The notes beneath the pieces are model-generated. The model was not told the origin of the DNA. It worked only from the letters and a program-made list of their open reading frames with translations, and ran no database searches. Positions 56,001 to 64,000 of a stretch of DNA of 64,000 bases are shown one piece after another. Every line of letters starts with the position of its first letter. The first letter of the stretch is position 1. The stretch comes from Orbilia blumenaviensis (taxonomy: Eukaryota; Ascomycota; Orbiliomycetes; Orbiliales; Orbiliaceae): assembly GCA_036872755.1 (NCBI GenBank), contig JAVHNS010000014.1, positions 1-64,000 of the forward strand, given 5' to 3'. The position numbers were made by a program, and so were the translations under genes.

Positions 56001-56098
56001 ACTGGTAGACGTATTACTCTATCAAAGAGATTGTCTCCTATTCCGTAAGTAGTGCCGTGGAAGTCGTGATATTCGGCGTCACTGCTATTGCTTGACAT
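53021..56098 (-). CDS. gag: Gag with zinc knuckle and Cys-rich extension
   Basis: 1025 codons from ATG 56098, only 40 bp inside the 5' LTR. An acidic N-terminus and a coiled coil (about residues 125-170) are followed by a retrotransposon capsid-like region (GDPIKYSGKPEKIDHFLHQL to about 360), a basic Asn/Lys-rich linker and one CCHC knuckle CYNCNKSGHIARNC (about 437-450). Most fungal Gags end soon after the knuckle. Here about 575 more residues follow, with CxxC pairs near 676, 706, 788, 808, 838, 902 and 951, an acidic linker and His/Cys spacing typical of zinc ribbons. The extension is collinear and open, with no sign of frameshift. It may be an acquired nucleic-acid- or protein-binding domain. 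Confidence 0.92.
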   Translation of the reverse strand: MSSNSSDAEYHDFHGTTYGIGDNLFDRVIRLPVATQDQQTQTEESSAEQVELPPLELTTDSEDLELVRISVPSGQYRDTEYISVTTRIQPTLDHFRRHERLLSTASDLLNAMASVGGPSSGQIPPTVEDLMTRIATLEVEYKQAVADKEEALLQKQLEYETLKTDYDKEKVRTGTNKAPKIGDPIKYSGKPEKIDHFLHQLSTHFEVQGDRFPNDRLKVIFAGMYLEDPILQAFINYNNHYVKNGTASDAHILKIMTNFEEFVTFLKQQCGEDDKVNKARRDLEGLKQTNSARGYFHKFNQIALLTEWDESNITYRAREGLKPELKVQVLLREQQLGKPLERMEMQKMVIEIDDIYWRNKHGQGKKNFHDHGPKKDKNKGKAPQNQNNKGNGNWRKNKDGSFTPNKTFGPAPMDLNTTRHNYPHNKEPKGPKSNSPICYNCNKSGHIARNCDEPRQNNTFQQRRNVRFANTNSPPPPTTKKVQMTHQSTPQEIEQLQQRILEQASNCSTTSDQPMNTPESTTQEEETGLEVAPVTHDPTPQEYHWLWNNPTPGVHLNYERRPNGELFQEYMSEGIHYTRLVHIDPIPRNPKVHLRSTNVVEDPLTKMDLSLAYDQISHRWEDLPMEHSSDEEEAYKEVPSSPSTTSYRSWDDDEAFAPETYVDDIIPMELEEGQVRCMDCQKGTHNWRESYNRTTQSRSDRRCLDCYTTFTAGCAGYRYAENRKWPSSKKYQDALFYANSDLYGVDFAEDWETYHKGIEDVDSPPTYEQTDEIGCIASEYWEVAPDCHLCETRPSDVRLYDHALYLCDLCHDGWSLYTGYFNFVQLTPYDPNTPFNCRKCPCQYPFRTIIQLLTHQDTCITQFDTDYEEETTEYHRKDKHYCTAGTKHITKHGLIKKENRRCRLCRKPAVYSFYGGYDLCINHTRKYVTFTGNPHVLEIKPNARNVGWRCMYCRDLTFDTWLDFRHHFQEDHPNHGQDDPASPYYRLKITDLKRGHLEPRPNRFLHINKIEFADVYGRMNMEGKN

Positions 56099-56116
56099 AC
56101 GATTCTCGCCTTACCG

Positions 56117-56138
56117 TTGAGAGTCGGATCGGTCAAAG
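56117..56138 (-). promoter_or_regulatory. Primer-binding region, possible self-priming site
   Basis: Directly inside the 5' LTR, the - strand reads CTTTGACCGATCCGACTCTC. It lacks the TGG start expected for a tRNA 3' end. TTGACCGAT, beginning two bases from the LTR, is complementary to ATCGGTCAA in the LTR transcript (56,360-56,352), which suggests Tf1/sushi-type self-priming. Confidence 0.55.
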
Positions 56139-56696
56139 TGTTACACCTGTCCCGGGTATTTCCCAAATAGGAAATTCCTAAAACAGCCTAGCGTTCTTTG
56201 GCTAATCGTATTCTCAATCTAAAGTATTCAGATTATTCTCTCAAGGTAAGCTGGGTTGAATATAGAGATATCAAATAGTGTAACTCCTAGTAAGGGGATA
56301 CTAGGTTCAATGGGTAAAGGTAGTAAACAGAGTGTATTGAGTATTGATAAGTTGACCGATGGAGTCTAAGAAAGAATCCTGAGACTGCCATCGTTCAAAG
56401 GTCCTTATATACATGAGCGTCGTCCATACAAATGTGAATCGTCTATAGACTTGGGCGTTATGTGCCCCGGAGGGCGTTATGTGCACATAACGCGCCAAGC
56501 CACACATAACGCTTTCTGCATGGTTTGTTCTGGGAGTTGTGTTGTCGGCACAACACAGTCCAATCCGTCTCTTTTCTGGTATGGTTTTCTCCCGCCGGAT
56601 ATTTATAATAAAAATCATCTCGGTGTGAGAAACAGCCTGCGAAAACGGACTCATGTTTGACACGCCAAGACATACCTAGTATGGCTGGCCGTGACA
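56139..56696 (-). repeat. 5' LTR
   Basis: 558 bp, the same length and apparently the same sequence as the 3' LTR. In element orientation it starts TGTCACGG and ends GGTGTAACA. It carries the GCGTTATGTG quartet at 56,455-56,512 and the candidate self-primer at 56,352-56,360. Confidence 0.95.
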
Positions 56697-56701
56697 GTTT
56701 A
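56697..56701. other. Target-site duplication, right (GTTTA)
   Basis: Matches 47,502-47,506 and closes the insertion. Confidence 0.92.
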
Positions 56702-57930
56702 TATTTATTAAAAGATAATTTTTTTTGTTGAAAAATATTTATTTTTATAAGATTTAATTAATTTAATATTAGTGTAATTTATTATAATATAATTTGAGTT
56801 TATAAGTTATAAAGTAAATTATTTTGGATTTAATAATTTTTAATATGTAGGTTTTGTAATTTTTTAATGTAAATTGTTAATTATATGAATTTTTATAAAT
56901 TTTTAAATTTTTTTAATATATTATTAATTATAGTAAAGATAATTTTTTGAATTTTTTTTTTAAAATTTTTATAATAAAAAGTATATAAAATATTTTTATA
57001 TTATAAAAATAATTTAATTTATAATATATTAAAATAAATTATATAATTAATAATTTTATTTTTTTATTATATTTTTAAAATAATAAATTTAATTATTTTT
57101 TTTTTATTTAAATTTTTAAAATAAGTTATAATGGTTTATTTAAATATTTTTTATATTACTAATTTTAAAAAAATTTTATTTATATTTATTAAAATTATTA
57201 AAAATTTAGATTATTTAACCATAATATTTTATAATTAATTAAAAGTAAAATTAATTTTATATTTTTTGTTATTTTTAAATATTTAATAATTAAAATTAAA
57301 AAATAATTTTATTTAATAAATAAAAACTTATATTTTATTATAATTATTTATAAATTTATTTAGCTTATTAACTAATTTTACAAATTAGATAATTATAGCT
57401 AAATTATTATTTTTAAGTTATAAAATAAATTACTATATTCTATTACTTCCTGAAAATTCAAAATTTAAAAATTTAAAATTTGTTAGATTTTGTAAAATAT
57501 TTTATATTAATTTGTTTTTTTTAGTAGATACTGTGGGTATTTGCAAGGCGTTTATGGTAGTAAGTTGAAAGATGGTTTTTTAATATATAAAATTATATAT
57601 ACAAAAATGTATATATTACAATAATTAAAAATATAATTTTAATTATAATTATAAATTAAAAAATAAAAAACTATATATATAATTATTATTTATGCTTTAT
57701 ATATTAAAAAATATGCGTATTATAATGTTAAATTATAGTTTTTTATTATTTTTGGATTAAGGGAATTGATTTGATGTTAGCTTGAGGATTGAAGTTGCTT
57801 AGGTGGGTTTCCAGGTGGGTCGCCGTGTGTTTGTGTTGTTTGGACTGGATAGTTCTAGCTGTTGTGTTAACCTTGTTGTATTTTGCGCACCACCGCGTGG
57901 GTGCGCGGCCTGACAACTAACAACCCTGCA
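56702..57930. repeat. AT-rich block, right part, with a GC island
   Basis: Continuation of the AT-rich DNA. A distinct island at about 57,760-57,925 has near-normal GC and a GCGCACC...GGTGCGC hairpin. No ORF. Confidence 0.7.
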
Positions 57931-59100
57931 TATGACTATTATATATAACAATTCTAATCACTGACACATATAGGGTGAGTCTTTATAAAACTAACCACCC
58001 TATATATAATTATTATATATAAGAATTTATTATTTTATTTTTAGTTATTGGTATATATAGAATAAATATTTAAAAATTAATTATTTTACATATAATATTA
58101 TATAATAATTAATTATTTTATTTTTAGTTACTAGTATATATAAAGTAAATATTTAAAAGCTTATTATTTTGTATATGATTTTATATAATAATTAGTTATT
58201 TTATTTTTAATTATTAGTATATATAGGGTGAGTATTGATAAAGTAGTTATTTTATATATGATTATTATATATAATAATTTATTATTTTATTTTTAATTAT
58301 TGGCACATATAGAATAAGTATTTAAAAATTAATTACCTTGTATATGACTTTATATAATAATTGGTTATTTTATTTTTAATCACTGGTATATATAGGGTGA
58401 ATATTTATAAAACAGTCATTTTGTATATGACTATTATATATAAGAATTTATTATTTTATTTTTAGCTACTGGTATATATAGGATGAGTATTTATAAAGCA
58501 GCCACTCTGCATATGACTATTATATACAATAATTTATTATTTCATTTCTAGTCAGTAGCACATACAGGATAAGTTTTTATAAAGCAGTTACCTTATATAT
58601 AACTACTATATACAATAATTTATTATTTTATTTCTAATCATTGGTATATATAAAGTAAGTCTTTATAAAGTAATTATTTTATATATGATTATTATATACA
58701 ATAATTTATTATTTTATTTCTAATTATTGGTATATATAAAATGAGTTTTTATAAAACTAATTATCTTGCATATGACTATTATATATAAAAATTTATTATT
58801 TTATTTTTAATTATTGGTATATATAGGGTGAATTTTTATAAAATAGTTATCTTGTATATGACTACTATATATAAGAATTTATTATTTCATTTCAAATCAT
58901 TGACATATATAGGATAAATCTTTATAAAATAATTATTTTATATATGATTATTATATATAAAAATTTATTATTTTATTTTTAATTATATATAGGGTGAGTT
59001 GTTGTGAATATATTATTTATATAATAATTAATTATTTTGTGTGTGATTATATATAAAAATTAATTATTTTATTTTTAATTATATATAGGGTGAGTTTTTA
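57931..59100. repeat. Tandem array of ~88-bp AT-rich units
   Basis: About twelve or thirteen units (84-88 bp) built on TATGACTATTATATA, TTTATTATTTTATTTTTA, GGTATATATAGGGTGAGT and TTTATAAA. Units differ chiefly by C/T and G/A exchanges: compare CAGTAGCACATACAGG with TTATTGGTATATATAGG in neighbouring units. Confidence 0.85.
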
Positions 59101-59109
59101 TTAATGATA

Positions 59110-60200
59110 AGTTAATTTGTAAGTTGGTTCATAGGTTGATTTATAAGCTGGTTATTAGCTGGTATATAGGTTGGTTTATGAGCTAGTTTACAAGTTGGTT
59201 TACAAATTGATTACTAGTTAATTTATAGATTGATTTATAAACTGGTTTATAAGTTAGTTATTAACTGGTTTATAAATTGGTTTATAGGTTGGTTTATAAA
59301 CTAGTTTATAAGCTAATTATTAATTAATTTATAGGCTGGTTTATAGGCTAGTTTACAAACTGGTTATTAACTGATTTGCAGGCTGGTTTATAAGTTGATT
59401 CATAAATTGATTCACAAACTAGCTACTAGCTGATTTGTAAATTGGTTCATAAGCTAATTCACAAATTAGTTTACAGACTGGTTGCTAGTTAATTCACAGG
59501 CTGGTTCACAGACTAATTCATAGGCTAATTCAGAAGCTGGCTGCTAACTGATTCGCAAACTGGTTCACAGGTTGATTCGCAAATTGGTTCACAAGCTTGC
59601 TACTAGCTGGTTCATAAGCTGGTTCACAAACTGATTCGCAAGTTGGTTTATAGGCTGGCTACTAGCTAATTCACAAGTTAGTTCATAAGATGGTTCATAA
59701 ATTAATTACTAACTAGTTCACAAACTGGTTTATAAGCTAATTCGTAAGCTGGTTCACAGGCTGATTACTAGCTAATTCATAGGCTAATTCACAAATTAAT
59801 TTATAAACTAATTATTAGCTAATTTACAAACTAGTTTACAAACTAGTTCATAAACTGATTTAAAAATTAATTATTAGCTAATTCACAAACTGGTTCATAA
59901 GCTAATTTGTAAGTTGGTTTATAAATTTATTATTAACTGGTTCGCAAACTAGTTTACAAGTTGGTTCATAAATTGGTTTATAGGTTGGTTATTAGTTAGT
60001 TTATAAGCTGGTTTATAGACTGGTTTATAAGTTAATTATTAGCTAATTTATAAGCTAGTTTATAAACTAGTTCACAAATTAGTTTATAAACTGGTTTACA
60101 AACTAATTTACAAATTAATTCACAAATTAATTCATAAATTAATTCCCAAACTAATTTATAAATTAATTATTAATTAATTTATAAATTAGTTTAGTATAGT
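59110..60200. repeat. Tandem array of 12-bp GGTTCACAARCT units
   Basis: Roughly ninety 12-bp units (GGTTTATAAACT, GGTTCACAAGCT, AGTTTACAAACT and so on), with a GGTTACTAGCT variant every fourth or fifth unit, giving a higher-order period near 48-60 bp. The middle keeps more C and G than the ends. The reverse-complement motif occurs unmutated at 25.1-25.3 kb. Confidence 0.85.
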
Positions 60201-61410
60201 TTAATTGTGTTTAATTAATTTTAAATATAATAAAATGTAGTAGAATTGTTTTAATAATATATATAAATTAATTATTTTATTTTTAATTATATATAAAGTG
60301 AATTTAAATTTTTAATAAAAAACTATAATAATTAATTATCTTGTATATAATTATATATAACAATTAATTATTTTACTTTTAATCATATATAAAGTAATTT
60401 TTTATTAAATAATTTTTTATATAATAATTAATTATCCTATATATAATTATATATAATAATTAATTATTTTATTTTTAATTATATATAAAATAAATTTTTA
60501 TTAAAAAATTATTTATATAATTATTAATTATTTTATTTTTAATTATATATAAAATAACTTATTTCCTTATTTTTTTTTTAAATCTTCTTAATATTAATTT
60601 TTATTTTTTTATTTAAAATATATAATTATAATTATATTTATTTATCACACTAATAAAAATAATATAATTAAATTAGTAAATTTAATAAATATATTACATT
60701 TAATATTTTAAATAATATATAAGATTATAAAATACATAAAAAAAAAATAATTAAAAACTATTTTTATTATAAAATAATTGAAAATAATTATAATTTAATA
60801 CTAAAATCTTATAAATTAAACTAAAATTAAAAAATAAAAAAAGAAAATTTGTGATAACAAATATCATAAATAAGTTAGTGGAGTAGAATTATTAATAAAA
60901 ATATAATTAAATTATAATTAATAATATATTATTAATTATAAATTATTATATAATTTATAATAATTAAATCTTATTTGAAATAACTTATGTTTTAATGTGG
61001 TGGGTAAATTTAATAATTATATAAAAATACAAAAAAGCTAAAATAAATTATATAAATTTTAATTAAAATCTAAACTTAGTTAGTTAAATAACAAATTTAT
61101 TGTTGGTTTGGTTGGTTATATTAATTAATTTAATTGAATTTATTAATTAATATAATAAATAGATGTTTGCTTGTTGTATTTTCACTTAGAATAATTTGTG
61201 CTTTAATATAGTAAATAAGTTTAATAATTGTCTATAAGATAGTAAAATTAAAACAAATTGTAGTTAATAAATAAAGAATTTAAATATTAAAAGGTTTAAT
61301 AATAAAATTAGTAAAATTATATAAATTAAAATTTTTATAATAAGGAAAGTAATATTAGTATAAATAGAATTTTTATAAAAACAAAATTTTTATTTAAATA
61401 AAATATAATT
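60200..61410. repeat. AT-rich DNA with degenerate units
   Basis: Units related to TAATTAATTATTTTATTTTTAA (60,260-60,560), then unstructured AT-rich DNA with no gene. Confidence 0.6.
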
Positions 61411-62640
61411 ACTTATTTAACTACTTCCATATTACTCCCAAATTATAAAATAAAATATATAAAAAATTTTTAATTAATATTTTATTATTAATTATCTATT
61501 TACTAAATTACCCAAAAAATTAATTTTAATATATAAATTAAAATTAAATAATTAAATTTTTTATAATTTATTATTTATTTTAAATATATTATAAAATGTT
61601 TGTAAGTTTGATTTTGAGTTGGTAACAATTTAAATAATTTAATTATTAATAAGCATAATTATTTATTTAATTATTTTTATATTGTTCTTAAATTGTAAAA
61701 TAAAATATATAAAAGATTTTTAATTGGTACTCCATTACTAATTATTTATTTATTAGATTATTTAAGGAATTAATCTTAATATGTAGACTAGAATTAAATA
61801 ATTAAATTTTTTATAATTTATTATTTATTTTAAATATATTATAAAATATTTATAAATTTAATTTTAAATTAATAATAGTTTAAATAATTTAATTATTGGT
61901 GGATGCAATTATTTATTTAATTATTTTTGTATTATTTTTGGATTGTAGGATAAAATATATAAAAAATTTTTAATTAATATTCTGTTGTTAATTATTTGTT
62001 TGTTGGGTTATTTAAGGAATTAATTTTGATGTGTAGGCTAAAGCTGAATAATTAGACTTTTTATGGTTTATTATTTATTTTAAATGTATTATGAGGTGTT
62101 TATAAATTTGATTTTGAGTTAATAATAGTTTAAATAATTTAATTATTAATAAATATAGTTATTTATTTAATTGTTTTTGTATTATTTTTAAATTGTAAGA
62201 TAAAATATATAAGAAGCTTTTAATTAATATTTTATTATTAATTATTTGTTTATTAGGTTATTTGGGGAATTAATTTTGATGTGTGGGTTAAAGCTAAATA
62301 ATTGGATTTTTTATAGTTTATTGTTTATTTTAAATGTATTATAAGGTGTTTATAAGTTTGATTTTAAGTTGGTAATAATTTAAATGGTTTAATTACTGGT
62401 AAATATAGTTATTTATTTAACTACTTCTGCATTATTTTTAGATTGTAAAATAAAATATATAAAAGGTTTTTGGCTAATATTTTATTATTAGTTATTTGTT
62501 TATTAAATTATTTGGGAAATTAATTTTAATATATAAACCAGAGTTAAACAGTTAAATTTCTTATGGTTTACTATTTATTTTAAATATATTACAAGATAGT
62601 TTGTATTATTTATCTTAAATTAATTATGATTTAAAAAAGT
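61411..62640. repeat. Tandem array of 250-bp units
   Basis: Five units, starting near 61,411, 61,661, 61,911, 62,161 and 62,411. The exact spacing of 250 is visible from the recurring ATTTATTTAA anchor. Differences between units are almost all transitions (TAGACTAGAATTAAATA versus TAGGCTAAAGCTGAATA). Confidence 0.9.
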
Positions 62641-63239
62641 ATATAATTAATTAATATTAATTTATTGTTTTATAATATAATTATTTTTAGTTATTTTGAA
62701 AAAGAGGGTATTTAGTGTAAAAAATTTTTAATTAATATTTATTTATTAATTATAATTTAATATAAATTTAGGGAATTAATCTTAATTTTTTTTTTAAAAA
62801 AATTATTTATATTAAAAATTTAGATTAATTTTTAAATTTAAAAATTTGTGTTATTAATTATTATAATTAAATATTGATTATATTTTATTAATTTAATTTA
62901 AAATATAATTAATTAGGTTAATATATTAATTTAATTAAATTTATTATTAAAATTAAAATTATAAAAAAATAATAAAATAAAGTTAATAAAGATATAATTT
63001 ATTAAAATTATTAAATAAAATTATTAAAATTATATTATTTTATTTTTATAAATAAAAAAATTTTTAAAAGTTTTATATATTTTAAATATATAATTATAAT
63101 AATATATAATTAAATTATTATTAAAACCTATTTAATAATTTTTAAATTATTAAATATACTTTTATAAATTAAAAAATTTTTGTTTTAATAATTAAATTTA
63201 ATTATTTATTAACTTATTATTAATATAATTAAATTAAAA

Positions 63240-63540
63240 TTATAATTAAAAATAATTTTATATTTTATATATTTTAATAAATAAATAAAATTATAATAAT
63301 ATATAATAAAATTAATATTTTATATATTTTAATAAGTAAATAAAATTATAATAATATATAATAAAATTAATATTTTATATATTCTAATAAATAAACAAAA
63401 TTATAATAATATGTAACAAAATCAATATTTTACATATTTTAATAAATAAACAAAGTTATAATAATATATAACAAAATTAATATTTTATATATTTTAACAA
63501 ATAAACAAAATTATAATAATATATAATAAAATTAGTATTA
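63240..63540. repeat. Tandem array of ~55-bp units
   Basis: About five units of ATTATAATAATATATAATAA followed by AATTAATATTTTATATATTT and AATAAATAAACAAA. The later units retain more C. Confidence 0.85.
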
Positions 63541-64000
63541 TTAAAAATTAAAAATTTTTAAAGATTTTAAAAATCAAAAAAAAATTTTTTTTTTTAGATT
63601 TTTTAATTACTAATTATTTTAATTAATTAATAAAAAGAAAAAGGAAAAAAAAAAAAAAAAAAAAATTAATTAAAATAATTGTTATAATTTTATTTAATTA
63701 ATTAATTTTTAGTTTTTTAAATTAATATTATATTGTAAAATATAATAAATATTGAATTTAATTAAGAAATATTTGAATAAAAAATTAATTGTATTTTATA
63801 TAAATAAATAAGTTAGTTTAAAAAATATAATTTTTTAAAATGAATATAAATAAATTAATAATTTGTAAATTAATTGAAATTTATTAATTTTATAATATAT
63901 TAAGGTATTATAAATTATAATAAAGTTTTTTTTTTAATGAATTTATATTTTAATATAGTAAATAGATTTAATAATTATTAAATAATAAAATTAAAATAAA
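63541..64000. repeat. AT-rich DNA to the window edge
   Basis: Includes a poly-A run near 63,645-63,664. No gene or recognisable unit. Confidence 0.6.

Larger units (their letters stand above)
47507..56696 (-). mobile_element. Complete Ty3/Gypsy chromovirus LTR retrotransposon
   Basis: 9190 bp, transcribed on the - strand: LTR - primer-binding region - gag - pol (PR-RT-RH-IN-chromodomain) - antisense genes - polypurine tract - LTR. LTRs are both 558 bp, start TG and end CA, and show no difference that I could find. A 5-bp duplication GTTTA flanks the element. All main frames are open. It sits inside AT-rich DNA but has normal composition itself, so insertion is probably very recent. Confidence 0.95.

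Noticed and set aside
1..64000. tRNA, rRNA or CRISPR features
   Set aside because: No tRNA-like cloverleaf with a GGTTCGAATCC-type arm, no rRNA core sequence and no spaced identical repeats with unique spacers were seen.

Overview
The window is the left end of a fungal chromosome. It opens with about 135 bp of CCCTAA/CCCTAAA telomere repeat and ends in extremely AT-rich DNA. The organism is most likely a filamentous ascomycete (Pezizomycotina). Evidence: short introns with GTAAGT/GTATGT donors and CTAAY branch points, an OrsD-like tyrosine-recombinase/RecQ-like helicase gene of the kind found beside fungal telomeres, a fungal chromovirus retrotransposon, and AT-rich blocks whose tandem repeats differ almost only by C/T and G/A transitions, as repeat-induced point mutation (RIP) leaves them. 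I cannot name the species.

Layout. (1) 1-135: telomere. (2) 136-4660: a pyrimidine-rich tract whose + strand has almost no G; I found only three. (3) 4661-5240: a degenerate CTCCGCTTCCACTCCGC repeat. (4) About 5.2-28.9 kb: mixed-composition DNA with no intact gene. From about 8.6 to 24 kb it is full of short, protein-like open stretches on both strands, broken by frameshifts and stops and rich in ATA/GTA/CTA/CGA codons, unlike the intact genes downstream. Among them are a family-B DNA polymerase motif A, Walker A/B pieces that fit an SF3 helicase, and a nucleoside-kinase-like piece. I read this as a decayed large-DNA-virus-like or plasmid-like insertion. It is interrupted by a host-like Mot1/BTAF1 fragment and by four copies of a ~165-bp dispersed repeat. 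(5) 29.7-41.2 kb: three spliced genes. Two are head-to-head paralogues of a zinc-finger/tyrosine-recombinase/SF2-helicase protein. The + copy looks catalytically complete; the - copy has lost its recombinase and helicase catalytic residues but keeps a long open frame. The third encodes a small protein whose Cys/His tail resembles the helicase tail. (6) 41.2-44.8 kb: minisatellites, microsatellites and a duplicated coiled-coil ORF. (7) 44.8-47.5 and 56.7-64.0 kb: very AT-rich DNA; the right part contains four tandem arrays (88, 12, 250 and 55 bp units). (8) 47,507-56,696: a complete Ty3/Gypsy chromovirus on the - strand, nested in the AT-rich DNA, with same-length, apparently identical 558-bp LTRs and a 5-bp target duplication.

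How the parts fit. The recombinase-helicase locus probably belongs to the telomere-linked helicase class, in which a Crypton-like recombinase is joined to a RecQ-like helicase. The retrotransposon has Gag with a zinc knuckle and an unusual Cys-rich extension, a probable -1 frameshift signal into Pol, a chromodomain plus AT-hook targeting tail, a possible self-priming site, and a spliced antisense gene between pol and the 3' LTR. It looks recent and unmutated inside DNA that looks heavily RIP-mutated.

Limits: no database search was possible. Calls in the 5-28 kb region rest on motif recognition in short fragments. Unpolished long-read indels are an alternative explanation for some of the frameshifts there.
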